Source: Planotetraspora kaengkrachanensis
GTDB taxonomy: Bacteria; Actinomycetota; Actinomycetes; Streptosporangiales; Streptosporangiaceae
NCBI RefSeq assembly: GCF_016862895.1
Contig: NZ_BONV01000057.1
Location: forward strand, 1-54,999
Direction of reading: 5' to 3'
Length of the DNA: 54,999 bases
Shown here in pieces: positions 34,431 through 43,866 of this stretch. The translations under genes and the position numbers were made by a program. Position 1 is the first letter of the stretch. Each line of letters starts with the position of its first letter. The notes below the pieces were generated by a model. That model did no database searches and was not told the DNA's origin. It was given only the letters and a program-made list of their open reading frames with translations.

Positions 34431-35063
34431 ATGAAGACACTTGCTGTACTGCTGGCCGGCACCGCCATCGTCGCGGGCCCCACGGCCGCCTTCGCCGGAA
34501 CGCTGCCACCGCCGCCGCAACCGTCCGGCGTGACGGCGGCCAAGCCCGCCGCCCCGATTGCCCCGGCTGTTTCGGCCGCGAAGGTCCCTCCGGCCGCGAA
34601 GAGTCTTCCGGGCGCCCCGGTGGCCAAGGTTCCCCCGGTTCCTCCGGCGGCGCCGGCCGTGAAGGTGCCTCCCTTCGTCCCGGATATGCCGGGCACGAAG
34701 CTCCCTCCGGCCTCGACCACGCCGGTCTCGAAGATCCGTCCGATCGCGAACCGCACACGGGCGCTGATCCTCACCTACGCCAACGGAGAGACGGCCAAGC
34801 CCGAGCGCTACGCGGTCCTGAACTGCCCGGCGTCGTCCGCACCGCTGCGCAGGCGGGATGAGGAGGCGTGCGGCGTCGTGAACCGGGTGAGGGGCGACCT
34901 GACCCAGCTCAAGCCGAGCCAGAACACCTTCTGCCCGATGATGTTCAGCCCGGTCACGGTGACCGCCCACGGGATCTGGGACGGTCGTTACGTCGACTTC
35001 AGGCACACGTTCGGCAACGCCTGCGAGATGCACTCGGCGACGGGCAGCGTCTTCGACATCTGA
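34431..35063 (+). CDS. Secreted subtilisin-inhibitor (SSI) family protein with proline-rich linker
   Basis: 210 aa. Signal peptide MKTLAVLLAGTAIVAG with AFA cleavage near residue 22. Residues about 23-105 are a Pro/Ala/Lys linker with several AKVPP or VKVPP units. Residues about 105-210 are an SSI domain: ALILTYANGE, Cys in LNCPAS, reactive loop FCPMMFSPV (P1 Met as in classic SSI), GIWDGRYVDF and the C-terminal CEMHSATGSVF. Four Cys give the two usual disulfides. It inhibits extracellular serine proteases. Most SSI proteins lack such a linker, so wall anchoring or spacing is a possible role. Confidence 0.9.
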   Translation: MKTLAVLLAGTAIVAGPTAAFAGTLPPPPQPSGVTAAKPAAPIAPAVSAAKVPPAAKSLPGAPVAKVPPVPPAAPAVKVPPFVPDMPGTKLPPASTTPVSKIRPIANRTRALILTYANGETAKPERYAVLNCPASSAPLRRRDEEACGVVNRVRGDLTQLKPSQNTFCPMMFSPVTVTAHGIWDGRYVDFRHTFGNACEMHSATGSVFDI

Positions 35064-35119
35064 TCGCGCCGGCCGTGGGGGGCCGTGATCTCGCCGGGCG
35101 GGCAGAGTAATGTTCGGGC

Positions 35120-36082
35120 ATGTTCGCCGTGACCGCTACACAGACAGACCCGGATAACCCGCTCAAAGGGCTGACGCTGGGCGACCGGCCCGAGCCGACG
35201 GTCCCCGAGGGCTGGACGACGATCACCGTCAAGGCCGCCGCGCTGAACCACCACGACCTGTGGACGCTCAAGGGGGTGGGAATCAGCCAGGATCGGCTGC
35301 CCATCATCCTCGGGTGCGACGCCGCGGGCGTGGACGAGAACGGCGACGAGGTCATCGTCCACTCGGTGATCGGCACCCCGGTCAACGGAGACGAGACGCT
35401 GGATCCGAAGCGCTCGCTCCTGTCGGAGACCTACGACGGAACGTTCGCGGAGAAGGTGGCGGTCCCCGCGGGGAACGTGGTGCCCAAGCCCGCCGCGATC
35501 TCGTTCGAAGAGGCGGCCTGCCTGCCCACCGCCTGGCTGACGGCCTACCGCATGCTCTTCGACAAGGCGGCCCTCGAGCCGGGCTCGACGGTGCTCGTCC
35601 AGGGCGCTGGCGGCGGCGTCGCCACCGCCCTCATCGCGCTCGGCCGGGCCGGGGGATTCCGGATGTGGGCGACGAGCCGTTCGGAGGAGAAGCGGGCCAG
35701 GGCGCTCGAACTCGGCGCCGACCGGGCCTTCGAGACCGGTGCCCGGCTGCCCGAACGCGTCGACGCGGTGATGGAGACCGTGGGCGAGGCGACCTGGGCG
35801 CACTCCCTGAGCTCGCTTCGCCCGGGCGGCAAGGTCGTCACCTGCGGGGCCACGAGCGGGATGGTGGCCCCCACGCAGTTGGCCCAGGTGTTCTTCCTGC
35901 AGAAGTCGATCATCGGGTCCACCATGGGGACCCGGGACCAGCTCGCCAGACTCGCCGTCTTCCTGGAGCAGACCGGAGTGCGGCCGGTGATCGACCGCGT
36001 GCTCCCGCTGACCGAGGCCGAGGACGGGTTCGCCGCGATGCACCACGGCGACGTCTTCGGGAAGATCGTATTCACCGTGTGA
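35120..36082 (+). CDS. Zinc-free MDR oxidoreductase (quinone-reductase-like)
   Basis: 320 aa. Medium-chain dehydrogenase fold: AAALNHHDLWTLKG, ILGCDAAGVDENGDEVIV, then the NAD(P) motif VLVQGAGGGVATALIALG near residue 158 and VVTCGATSG. The catalytic-zinc Cys/His set of alcohol dehydrogenases and the structural-zinc Cys cluster are missing, so it groups with quinone oxidoreductase and enoyl reductase types. Substrate unknown. Monocistronic. Confidence 0.88.
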   Translation: MFAVTATQTDPDNPLKGLTLGDRPEPTVPEGWTTITVKAAALNHHDLWTLKGVGISQDRLPIILGCDAAGVDENGDEVIVHSVIGTPVNGDETLDPKRSLLSETYDGTFAEKVAVPAGNVVPKPAAISFEEAACLPTAWLTAYRMLFDKAALEPGSTVLVQGAGGGVATALIALGRAGGFRMWATSRSEEKRARALELGADRAFETGARLPERVDAVMETVGEATWAHSLSSLRPGGKVVTCGATSGMVAPTQLAQVFFLQKSIIGSTMGTRDQLARLAVFLEQTGVRPVIDRVLPLTEAEDGFAAMHHGDVFGKIVFTV

Positions 36083-36121
36083 CCGAGCAGCTCGCCGCTC
36101 GCGGCCGCCCCTGTGCGTTCG

Positions 36122-36262
36122 CTACTCGTGGCCGCCGGTGGCGAGCGTGTCCGGCCGACGGCCCCCGCCGTCGCGCGGATCGGGGTGGTCCTCCGGCGGG
36201 GCCTCGCGCCGCGGCGGAGGCGCCTGCCTGAGGAACGGGTTGCGCCAGCCGTACGGACTCAT
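36122..36262 (-). CDS. 46-aa proline-rich small protein
   Basis: ATG 36262 has a near-ideal ribosome site (AAGGAGG, 6 nt spacing). The product begins MSPYGWRNPFLRQAPPPRRE and is rich in Pro, Arg, Asp and Gly, with no hydrophobic segment. It follows the PadR-family gene by 28 nt on the same strand, so it is likely the last gene of that operon. No family recognised. The strong ribosome site is the main support. Confidence 0.65.
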   Translation of the reverse strand: MSPYGWRNPFLRQAPPPRREAPPEDHPDPRDGGGRRPDTLATGGHE

Positions 36263-36289
36263 CGTCGCCTCCTTCCGCGAGACGCCTGA

Positions 36290-37081
36290 TCAGGGCCGCA
36301 GTACGTCGCGGATCCGGTCGGCAGCCTCGTCGAGGATGGCTTCGCAGCGGGCGACGGCGTCGTCGGTGAGCACGCCCTCGCCGGCCTCGCGGCGCACCCG
36401 TCCGATGAAGTCGGCCAGCGCGCGCCCCAGTTCGGCGTCCTGGGCGGCGCCGCCAGGCCTGGCGAAGGACCTGCCCGTGATCGACCAGGCCTCCTCCCAG
36501 GTCCGCCGCCATTCACGCTGCCAGCGGTCGGTCTCATTGCGCCACTGCTGGCGCTGGTGGCGCCACTCCTCTTTGTGCTGGCGCCACTCCTCCTTCGCCT
36601 GCTGGCGTTGCCGCTTCCACTCCTCCTTCTGCTCCCGCCAGGCGTCGCGGGACTCGTGCGAGTGCGGGGCGCGGGGCTCGCGTGCGGAGTCGTTGCCGAT
36701 GTCCCTGGCCATCTGGGTGAGCTCCTGGCGGAGGGACCGCACGGTCTGCCGCACGTCCTCCTTGACCTCACGCGCGATGTCCTGGACGGAGGCGGTGATC
36801 TCCCGCTCCAGTTCGGCGAGCTCGTCCATCCGGTCGTTGAGCTCGCTCCTGCCTTGATCGGTCAGGGTGAAGACCTTCTTGCCGTCCACGACCTCATGGG
36901 TGACCAGGCCCTCCTCCTCCAGGCGGGCCAGGCGCGGATAGATCGTGCCCGGAGAGGGGGAGTAGACGCCGAGGAAGCGGTCCTGCAGAAGGCGGATCAC
37001 CTCATAGCCGTGCCGCGGACTCTCCTCGAGCAGTTTCAGCAGGTACAGCCGGAGCCGACCGTGACCGAACACCGGGCTCAT
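36290..37081 (-). CDS. PadR-family regulator with long charged coiled coil
   Basis: 263 aa. Residues 1-80 are the PadR winged helix (LLKLLEESPRHGYEVIRLL, PSPGTIYPRLARLEEEGLV). Residues about 85-200 are a very charged helix with repeated EEWR, QQWR and RWQREWR units, an unusual Trp- and Arg-rich coiled coil. Helical bundle to the end. ATG 37081 overlaps the stop of the DUF4097 gene (ATGA), so the two are co-translated and probably functionally linked. Likely autorepressor of this operon. Confidence 0.9.
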   Translation of the reverse strand: MSPVFGHGRLRLYLLKLLEESPRHGYEVIRLLQDRFLGVYSPSPGTIYPRLARLEEEGLVTHEVVDGKKVFTLTDQGRSELNDRMDELAELEREITASVQDIAREVKEDVRQTVRSLRQELTQMARDIGNDSAREPRAPHSHESRDAWREQKEEWKRQRQQAKEEWRQHKEEWRHQRQQWRNETDRWQREWRRTWEEAWSITGRSFARPGGAAQDAELGRALADFIGRVRREAGEGVLTDDAVARCEAILDEAADRIRDVLRP

Positions 37082-37899
37082 GATCTCTCCTCGTTCGCCG
37101 TGCCGGCGGACTGCCTGCTCAGCAGGGTCACGTCGCCGGACACCGTGTTGGCCGACAGGTGGGCCATGCCACCGCCGAGCCGTCCCGAGAGCGACCTCAC
37201 TCCCGGACGCTTCTGATGATCGAGCTCGGGGAAGGCCGACTCGACGCGGCCCGAACTCGAGCGCATGGACACGTCGCTGTCCACCGCCTGCTGGAGCCGT
37301 ACGACCACGGAACCGGACACGCTGTTCAGCGTGACATGGGAGGTCGGGTCGAGCTCCAGATCCGCGGTGATCCTCCCGGAGACGGTGTTGGCGCGCAGGT
37401 GGTGCGGCGCCCCCTCGGCGACGGTCAGCTCGCCGGAGATGCTGTTGAAGGACAGGTCGCCCGCGAGCCCGCGGCTCTCCACGGATCCGGAGACGGTCTC
37501 GGCGTGGACGTCGCCGCTCACGCCGTCGAGGACGAGGTCGCCGGAGACGCTCTTGACGTTCGTCCGGCCTTCGAAGCCCGCCACCACGGCGGAGGCGGAG
37601 ATGACCCCCACCTGCACCGGGCAATCCTTCGGGACGGTGAGCGTGAGCGTCGTGTTCCGCGGGCCCGGGCGGAGCCAGCCGAGGACTCCGTCCCAGGTCA
37701 GGTCCTTATAGGTGACGACGAGCCTGCCGTCGTCCTCGTGGGTGACCAGCAGGGGCGGCGCGCCGATGTCGGTCACCTCGAGACTGGGTGGCCCGTCACT
37801 GGCGAGCACCGCCAGCCGTCCGGCCACGATTCGGACGCTCAACTGGCTGACGGGGGCGAACGTGAGCTGTTCGGGCTTCCCGATCGTCCATTGGGGCAT
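37078..37899 (-). CDS. DUF4097-family beta-repeat protein
   Basis: 273 aa. About ten short beta repeats of the type NVKSVSGDLVLDGVSGDVHA, with SVSG, TVSG and SISG recurring about every 20 residues: a right-handed beta-helix/solenoid pattern. No signal peptide, so it is cytoplasmic or membrane-associated. DUF4097 proteins pair with PadR or stress regulators and are often envelope-stress-linked, but no biochemical role is established. First gene of the operon. Confidence 0.9.
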   Translation of the reverse strand: MPQWTIGKPEQLTFAPVSQLSVRIVAGRLAVLASDGPPSLEVTDIGAPPLLVTHEDDGRLVVTYKDLTWDGVLGWLRPGPRNTTLTLTVPKDCPVQVGVISASAVVAGFEGRTNVKSVSGDLVLDGVSGDVHAETVSGSVESRGLAGDLSFNSISGELTVAEGAPHHLRANTVSGRITADLELDPTSHVTLNSVSGSVVVRLQQAVDSDVSMRSSSGRVESAFPELDHQKRPGVRSLSGRLGGGMAHLSANTVSGDVTLLSRQSAGTANEERS

Positions 37900-37982
37900 G
37901 GCTCGGCCCTTCCAACGCGAGGTCGCCGATCTCGAGGGACGCCGGGGACGTCGAGAGGCCGGCAGCAGTGCTGTCTATAAAC

Positions 37983-38010
37983 ACGATATGTCGCGTCTTG
38001 GAAAAGTCAA
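37983..38010 (-). promoter_or_regulatory. Promoter of the DUF4097-padR operon with candidate operator
   Basis: On the minus strand a TTGACT -35 (38010-38005), 16-nt spacer and TATCGT -10 (37988-37983). CGATACAT-like and ATGTCGCG/ATATCG-like sequences flank and overlap both hexamers (37981-37996 and 38011-38025), as an imperfect inverted or direct repeat. This is where a PadR repressor would bind. Confidence 0.65.
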
Positions 38011-38036
38011 GATGTATCGCGTTTTGCCCGTCGGTG

Positions 38037-38210
38037 TCAGTCGTCCTCGTCGAGCCGGGCCAGCCACGTGGCCAGCCGTTCCACGGGGATCTCGAACTCG
38101 GGGTTGAGGTCGACGAACTCGCGCAGCCGCTCGGCCAGCCAGCTCACGCTGACCTCCTCGTCGCCGCGCCGGTCGACGAGTTCCTCGATGCCCCTGTCCG
38201 TGAAGTACAT
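38037..38210 (-). CDS. 57-aa conserved small protein (DUF6104-like)
   Basis: 57 residues beginning MYFTDRGIEELVDRRGDEE and ending LATWLARLDEDD. GGAG 7 nt before the ATG. Acidic, helical, no membrane segment. I recognise this as the small protein commonly encoded just downstream of the sucA/kgd gene in actinomycetes. Function unknown. It follows kgd by 72 nt, past that gene's hairpin. Confidence 0.85.
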   Translation of the reverse strand: MYFTDRGIEELVDRRGDEEVSVSWLAERLREFVDLNPEFEIPVERLATWLARLDEDD

Positions 38211-38229
38211 GGTGGTGCTCCATTTACGG

Positions 38230-38263
38230 GGAAGTCCCCCACAGCGGACCGTGGGGGACTTCC
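38230..38263 (-). terminator. kgd terminator hairpin
   Basis: Perfect 13-bp arms GGAAGTCCCCCAC and GTGGGGGACTTCC with an 8-nt loop, 20 nt beyond the kgd stop and just upstream of the small downstream gene. The small gene may use leaky read-through or its own promoter. Confidence 0.8.
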
Positions 38264-38282
38264 GTGTGTGTACGCCTTCGGA

Positions 38283-41200
38283 CTAGCCGAAGATGTCGTC
38301 GACCATGCTGCCCAGCTCGCTGTCGTGCTTGGAGTGGGAGCCGGTGGCCGGCGAGGAGTTGGGCGTGCGGGAGACCCGGCGCAGGGTGTGACCCCCGAGC
38401 AGGTCGGGCCGCTCGGTCGTCTTGAGCGCAAGGTACGGCCACGGGCCCATGTTGACCGGCTCGTCCTGAGCCCAGATGACCTCGATGTCGCTGCCGTACC
38501 TGGCCAGCTCGGCCTTGAGCGGGTTCTCCGGGAACGGGTAGATCCGCTCCAGGCGGACCAGCGCCACGTCGTTCCGCTCGGCCTTGGTCCGGGCGGCCAG
38601 CAGGTCGTAGTAGATCCTGCCCGAGGAGATCACGACCTTGCGGACGGCCGACGGGACCACCGTGTTGTCGCCGATGACCGGCTGGAAGGAGCCGGAGGTG
38701 AACTCCGCCGTCGCCGACGCCGCGGCCTTGAGGCGCAGCAGCGACTTGGGCGTGAACACGATCAGCGGCTTGCGCCGGCTGGACAGCACCTGCCAGCGCA
38801 GCAGGTGGAAGTAGTTCGCCGGCGTGCTCGGCTGGGCGACCGTCATGTTGTCCAGCGCGCACATCTGCAGGTAGCGCTCGATGCGGGCGGAGGAGTGATC
38901 AGGGCCCTGACCCTCGTAGCCGTGCGGCAGCAGCAGCACGACCGACGAGCGCTGGCCCCACTTCTGCTCACCCGACGAGATGAACTCGTCGATGATCGAC
39001 TGGGCGCCGTTGGCGAAGTCGCCGAACTGGGCCTCCCAGGCCACCAGGGCGTCCGGCCTGACCACGCTGTAGCCGTACTCGAAGCCCATCGCGGCGAACT
39101 CGCTGAGCAGCGAGTCGTAGACGTAGAACTTCGTGGTGCCGTGGTTGAAGGCCTTGAGCGGGGTGTGCTCCTCGCCGGTCACCCGGTCGACGATCACGGC
39201 GTGCCGCTGGCCGAACGTGCCTCGGCGGGAGTCCTGGCCGACCAGCCGCACCGGGTGACCGTCGATGAGCAGCGAGCCGAAGGCCAGCGCCTCCCCGGTC
39301 GCCCAGTCGATGGTGTTGTCGGCGACCATGGCGCCCCGCCGCTGCAGCACCGGCGCGAGGCGCGGGTGGACGGTGAAGCCCTCGGGCAGGCTGAGCTGGG
39401 TCTCGATGACCCGCTTGACCGTCTCGTCCGAGATCGCCGACGCCGTGTCCTCGTGCGACCACGGGATCAGCTCGTCGGGCTCCGGCGCGACGACCGCGCC
39501 CGGCTCGAGCGGCCGCTTGGTGGCCTCGCGGGTCTCGGTGAAGGCCCGCTCGAGCTGCTCCTGGTAGTCGCGCAGGGCCTGCTCGGCCTCCTCGACCGTG
39601 ATGTCGCCCCGGCCGATGAGCGCCTCGGTGAAGAGCTTGCGGGTGGACCGCTTCGCGTCGATGAGGTCGTACATCAGCGGCTGGGTGAACGCCGGGTTGT
39701 CGGTCTCGTTGTGCCCGCGGCGGCGGTAGCAGACGAGGTCGATGACGACGTCCTTGAGGAATGACTTGCGGTACTCGTAGGCCAGCCGGCCGACGCGGAC
39801 GACGGCCTCGGGGTCGTCGCCGTTCACGTGGAAGATCGGCGCCTGGATCATCCGGGCGACGTCCGTCGCGTAGACCGAGGAGCGGGAGCTCGCCGGGCTC
39901 GTCGTGAAGCCGACCTGGTTGTTGACCACGATGTGGACGGTGCCGCCGGTGCGGTAGCCGCGCAGCTGGGACAGGTGCAGGGTCTCGGCGACCACGCCCT
40001 GGCCGGCGAAGGCCGCGTCACCGTGGACGAGCACGGGCAGGACGGTGAAGCCCTCCTCGCCGCGCTCGAGCAGGTCCTGCTTGGCCCGGACCACGCCCTC
40101 GAGGACGGGGTCGACGGCCTCCAGGTGCGACGGGTTGGCCACCACCGAAGTGGCGATCTTGGAGCCGTCGGGCGCCACGAAGTCGCCGCTCGCGCCCAGG
40201 TGGTACTTCACGTCGCCGGAGCCGTGCGCGCTGCGCGGGTCGATGTTGCCCTCGAACTCGCCGAACACCTGTCCGTAGGACTTGCCCACGGTGTTGGCCA
40301 GCACGTTGAGCCGGCCCCGGTGCGCCATGCCGATGACGACCTCGTCGAGCTTCTCCTTGGCCGCCTCGCTGATCACCGAGTCGAGCAGCGGGATCAGCGA
40401 CTCGCCGCCTTCGAGGGAGAAGCGCTTCTGGCCGACGTACTTGGTCTGCAGGAAGGTCTCGAACGCCTCGGCCGTGTTGAGCCGCCGCAGGATGTAGAGC
40501 TGCTCCTCGCGGTCGGACTTGGCGTGCGGCTTCTCCACCCGCGCCTGGATCCAGGCCCGCTCCTCGGGGTTCTGGATGTGCATGTACTCGATGCCGACGG
40601 TCCGGCAGTACGAGTCGCGCAGGACGCCCAGGATGTCGCGCAGCTTCATCAGCGGCCGGCCGCCGAAGCCGCCGGTCGCGAACTCCCGCTCGAGGTCCCA
40701 CAGGGTCAGGCCGTGGGACTTTATGTCGAGGTCGGGGTGCTTGCGCTGGTGGTAGTCCAGCGGGTCGGTGTCGGCCATGAGGTGGCCGCGCACCCGGTAC
40801 GCGTGGATGAGCTCGAGCACGCGGGCGGACTTGGCCACGTCGTCGTCGTGAGTGGCCGAGATGTCCGGGACCCAGCGGACCGGCTCGTAGGGGATGCGCA
40901 GCGACTCGAAGATCTCGTCGTAGAAACCGTCGGCGCCGAGCAGGAGCTCGTGGATCCGGCGCAGGAAGTCGCCCGACTGGGCGCCCTGGATGATCCGGTG
41001 GTCGTAGGTGGAGGTCAGCGTCATGACCTTGCTGATCGCCAGGCGCGAGAGCGTCTCGGCGGAGGCGCCCTGGTACTCCGCCGGGTATTCCATCGCCCCG
41101 ACGCCGATGATCGTGCCCTGGCCGGGCATCAGGCGCGGCACCGAGTGCACCGTGCCGATGGTGCCGGGGTTGGTCAGCGAGATCGTGGTGCCCTGGAAGT

Positions 41201-41987
41201 CGTCCACGCCGAGCTTTCCTGCGCGGGCCTTGCGGACGATGTCCTCGTAGGCCACCCAGAACTGGCGGAAGTCCAGCGTCTCCGCGGCCTTGATCGACGG
41301 CACCAGGAGCTGACGGGTGCCGTCGCTCTTCTGGACGTCGATGGCCAGGCCGAGCCCGACGTGCTCGGGCTTGACCAGGGTCGGCTTGCCGTCCACCTCC
41401 GTGTAGGAGTGGTTCATGTCCGGCATCGCCTGGAGCGCCCGGACGATGGCGTAGCCGATCACGTGGGTGAAGGAGATCTTGCCGCCACGGCCGCGCGACA
41501 GGTGGTTGTTGATGACGATCCGGTTGTCGACCAGCAGCTTCGCGGGAACCGCGCGCACGCTCGTCGCCGTCGGCACCGTCAGCGAGGCTTCCATGTTGAG
41601 GGCCGTGCGGGCCGCCGCGCCCCTGATCTTCTCCTCGGTCGCGCCGGCCGGGACGGGCGTGGCGCTCTTCGGCTTCTCAGCCGGAGCGGCCTTCGTCGGT
41701 ACCGGAGCGGCCTTCGCTGGTGCGGCAGGAGCCGCCTGTGGCGCGGGAGGAGTCGGGGTGGGAGGCGCTGGGGTGGCCGCGGCCGTTCCGTTCGCGGCAG
41801 GAGCCTGGGAAGGCGCGGCAGCGGTGGCTGAGGCCTTTCCCGTCCCGTTGTAGTCAGCGAAGAAGTGCCACCAGGCCTTGTCCACTGACTCGGGATCCTC
41901 TAGGTACTTCTGATATAGCTCGTCGACAAGCCATTCGTTTTGTCCGAAGCTTGCCAGTGGGTTTGTCCGCGACGACTCAGACGACAC
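38283..41987 (-). CDS. kgd: Multifunctional 2-oxoglutarate metabolism enzyme (KGD/SucA type)
   Basis: 1234 aa, actinobacterial fused form that acts as 2-oxoglutarate dehydrogenase E1, decarboxylase and carboligase and carries an E2-like acyltransferase. N-terminal helix ([16 protein letters not shown]), Ala/Pro linker about 50-115, acyltransferase domain about 116-370 with [16 protein letters not shown], and E1 domain to the end: [20 protein letters not shown]-binding [27 protein letters not shown], and [15 protein letters not shown]. No lipoyl domain. Central TCA-cycle enzyme; GarA-type control is usual in the family but not visible here. Confidence 0.97.
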   Translation of the reverse strand: MSSESSRTNPLASFGQNEWLVDELYQKYLEDPESVDKAWWHFFADYNGTGKASATAAAPSQAPAANGTAAATPAPPTPTPPAPQAAPAAPAKAAPVPTKAAPAEKPKSATPVPAGATEEKIRGAAARTALNMEASLTVPTATSVRAVPAKLLVDNRIVINNHLSRGRGGKISFTHVIGYAIVRALQAMPDMNHSYTEVDGKPTLVKPEHVGLGLAIDVQKSDGTRQLLVPSIKAAETLDFRQFWVAYEDIVRKARAGKLGVDDFQGTTISLTNPGTIGTVHSVPRLMPGQGTIIGVGAMEYPAEYQGASAETLSRLAISKVMTLTSTYDHRIIQGAQSGDFLRRIHELLLGADGFYDEIFESLRIPYEPVRWVPDISATHDDDVAKSARVLELIHAYRVRGHLMADTDPLDYHQRKHPDLDIKSHGLTLWDLEREFATGGFGGRPLMKLRDILGVLRDSYCRTVGIEYMHIQNPEERAWIQARVEKPHAKSDREEQLYILRRLNTAEAFETFLQTKYVGQKRFSLEGGESLIPLLDSVISEAAKEKLDEVVIGMAHRGRLNVLANTVGKSYGQVFGEFEGNIDPRSAHGSGDVKYHLGASGDFVAPDGSKIATSVVANPSHLEAVDPVLEGVVRAKQDLLERGEEGFTVLPVLVHGDAAFAGQGVVAETLHLSQLRGYRTGGTVHIVVNNQVGFTTSPASSRSSVYATDVARMIQAPIFHVNGDDPEAVVRVGRLAYEYRKSFLKDVVIDLVCYRRRGHNETDNPAFTQPLMYDLIDAKRSTRKLFTEALIGRGDITVEEAEQALRDYQEQLERAFTETREATKRPLEPGAVVAPEPDELIPWSHEDTASAISDETVKRVIETQLSLPEGFTVHPRLAPVLQRRGAMVADNTIDWATGEALAFGSLLIDGHPVRLVGQDSRRGTFGQRHAVIVDRVTGEEHTPLKAFNHGTTKFYVYDSLLSEFAAMGFEYGYSVVRPDALVAWEAQFGDFANGAQSIIDEFISSGEQKWGQRSSVVLLLPHGYEGQGPDHSSARIERYLQMCALDNMTVAQPSTPANYFHLLRWQVLSSRRKPLIVFTPKSLLRLKAAASATAEFTSGSFQPVIGDNTVVPSAVRKVVISSGRIYYDLLAARTKAERNDVALVRLERIYPFPENPLKAELARYGSDIEVIWAQDEPVNMGPWPYLALKTTERPDLLGGHTLRRVSRTPNSSPATGSHSKHDSELGSMVDDIFG

Positions 41988-42272
41988 GGCGGAAATCGCC
42001 TTCTTCCGCAGATGGGCGTTGTTGTTTTAGAACCGGTCCAAGGCTACTCGCCCTGGACGGTGTGGTGCGCCCGTCGGGGCCAGGTCCTGGCTCATCGTCC
42101 CAGGATCGATCAAAGAGGTCAGGCGCGAGTAGTCCGTCTGGGTGGTGAGGCAGTGCTTACTGAATGGTCATGTCTCAGCCGGGACGGGTGTTTTCGACCG
42201 AAATGATTGCATGGCCCCGGGATCCGGCCCTCCCGAACGTGATGTTTCGCGCGGGCCGGTCGTCCCGGACAT

Positions 42273-42914
42273 TCAGTCGATCAGCCGTCGCTCGATCCGT
42301 ACCGCCGGCGTGATGGCGGTGAGCAGGGCCGTGAGCTCGTCTCCGGCCGCGGCCAGTTCGTCGGAGGACAGCGGCTCCAGCCGTTCGAGAAGGAACAGGG
42401 CGTCCACGGTCTCCTCGGTGATCCGGGTGCGGACGCACTGCCGCCAGTTCCACCTCCGGCAGGTGACGCCCGTGTCGTCCCGCCAGATCACTTCGCCGAT
42501 CTCCGGCTCGCCGAGCGCCTCCTCGGACGGTTCGTCGCCGGCGGCGCGGACGAGACGCGCGGCGCCGTCGTAGCGGCGCAGGTCCTCGCCGCCGATCGGC
42601 AGGCCGTGCCGTACGGACACGGCGTTGTAGGCGTCGACGACCAGGTTGATCTCCGGGAGGGGCATCCGGCGGACGAGGGCGTCGACGGACGGCCGGGTCC
42701 GCTGCGGCTTGGCGCCGAAGGCGCGGTAGGCCGTGCGCCACGCCTCGACCTTCTCGTGGTCGGTCGGTACGGCGTCGGCCGCCGCGGCAGCCAGCCATTC
42801 GCGCGACCTGTCGTCGGTCGGGCCGTTGGCCAGGCCGTAGGCGCAGATGGCGAGCACGGCGAAGTCGGGACGCAGTCGTCGGACCGCCTCGTCAATCCGG
42901 ATTTCCTCGATCAC
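42273..42914 (-). CDS. B3/B4-domain protein (PheRS-beta tRNA-binding-like)
   Basis: 213 aa from GTG 42914. Features of the B3/B4 domain seen in phenylalanyl-tRNA synthetase beta and stand-alone proteins: PLPEINLVVDAYNAVSVRHGLPIGGEDLRRYDG (in outline), and IWRDDTGVTCRRWNWRQCVRTRITEET. Stand-alone members may edit misacylated tRNA or act as small ligand-binding proteins; this is not settled. Divergent from the ArsR-family gene across a palindromic operator. Upstream of kgd, 41988-42272 holds no gene I can support. Confidence 0.8.
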   Translation of the reverse strand: MIEEIRIDEAVRRLRPDFAVLAICAYGLANGPTDDRSREWLAAAAADAVPTDHEKVEAWRTAYRAFGAKPQRTRPSVDALVRRMPLPEINLVVDAYNAVSVRHGLPIGGEDLRRYDGAARLVRAAGDEPSEEALGEPEIGEVIWRDDTGVTCRRWNWRQCVRTRITEETVDALFLLERLEPLSSDELAAAGDELTALLTAITPAVRIERRLID

Positions 42915-42952
42915 GCGGCCCAGCCTAGGGGCGGGGCGGTGTTGTCCGCTCA

Positions 42953-42986
42953 TCGCAAACAAAAGTTTGCAAACTTATCTTTGCGA
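42953..42986. promoter_or_regulatory. Nested concentric palindrome between divergent genes
   Basis: An inner perfect palindrome AAGTTTGCAAACTT (42963-42976) and an outer pair TCGCAAA (42953-42959) / TTTGCGA (42980-42986) share the same centre at 42969/42970. The site is AT-rich in a GC-rich context and 17 bp before the ArsR-type start. It is a probable double operator for that regulator, possibly covering the divergent B3/B4 gene. Confidence 0.8.
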
Positions 42987-43002
42987 AGTTAGGCTCGGTG
43001 GC

Positions 43003-43563
43003 ATGAGCGATGAGGTCTTCCATGTGAGTGATCCGCGGACGCTCAAAGCGGTGGCGCACCCCCTCCGGGTGCGCCTGCTGGGGGCGCTCCGGTCGGACGG
43101 GCCCGCGACCGCCACCGAACTGGGCGCCAGGTTCGGGGAGAGCTCGGGATCGACGAGCTATCACCTGAGGCAGCTCGCCCGGTACGGGTTCGTCGAGGAG
43201 GACAGGGAGCAACGTGATCGCCGCGAGCGGCGATGGCGGGCCGTCCACCGGATGACCTCGTGGAGCAACGCCGAGATGTCGGCGACCCCCGAGGGCCGGG
43301 AGGCCGCGGACCTCCTGCGCCGCCGCCAGGTCGAGGTGCTGACGGACACCGTGGAGGCCTTCGAGCGGGACAGGGACTCGTGGAGCACCGAGTGGATCGA
43401 GGTCGCCGGGATGTCCGACGACGTCGTACGGCTGTCGCCGGCGTCGGTGGCCTCGTTGACGGAACAGCTGTGGGTCATGCTCAGGGAGGCCGCCGACCGG
43501 GACAGGGGCGCTCCCGACGCCCGTCCCGTGTCCGTGTTCTTCGCCGCCCACCCCCGCGCGTGA
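43003..43563 (+). CDS. ArsR-type winged-helix regulator
   Basis: 186 aa. N-terminal winged helix: DPRTLKAVAHPLRVRLLGAL, ATATELGARFGESSGSTSYHLRQL, YGFVEED. No CXC metal site, so it is not a metal sensor of the classic kind. C-terminal 100 residues helical (YjhU/HTH_20 type). It precedes an MFS efflux gene and is therefore probably its local repressor. The stop codon TGA is part of a 53-nt repeat core (array C). Confidence 0.9.
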   Translation: MSDEVFHVSDPRTLKAVAHPLRVRLLGALRSDGPATATELGARFGESSGSTSYHLRQLARYGFVEEDREQRDRRERRWRAVHRMTSWSNAEMSATPEGREAADLLRRRQVEVLTDTVEAFERDRDSWSTEWIEVAGMSDDVVRLSPASVASLTEQLWVMLREAADRDRGAPDARPVSVFFAAHPRA

Positions 43564-43866
43564 TCATGCACAGGTTCGGCGAGATGTGCTGTGAGCTGGG
43601 CGAAAGCCGTACGTGATCATGCACGGATTCGGCCGGACCATGGGTGACCTGCGCCGACTTCCTTCGTGATCATGCAATCCGGCGGCCGGCCGCGGGCGCA
43701 TGATCACGAACCGGGAAATGGCAGGCCGGAGGGCCGCGCGCCGAAGGCGTGCATGATCACGAACCGTGAAACCGCAGATCAGCCGGGTCGCCGCCGAAGG
43801 CGTGCATGATCACGGCGAGAGTCGTCGCAGGTGAAGGACCATGATCAAGAAGGTGAGCATGATCAC
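43560..43866. repeat. 53-nt repeat array C (seven cores, orientation flips)
   Basis: Plus-strand cores GTGATCATGC start at 43560, 43613 and 43666. Minus-strand cores end at 43707, 43760, 43813 and 43866. All neighbouring same-strand cores are exactly 53 nt apart. The flip lies at 43666-43707, where two cores face each other across GC-rich palindromic sequence. The first core contains the stop codon of the ArsR-type gene; the last contains ATG 43859 of the MFS gene. Unit positions 36-40 again read CCTGC in most copies. Confidence 0.93.

Noticed and set aside
37975-38223. 82-aa minus-strand frame over the small gene after kgd
   Set aside because: The better supported frame in this region is the 57-aa DUF6104-like protein with its own ribosome site; this one is its shadow.
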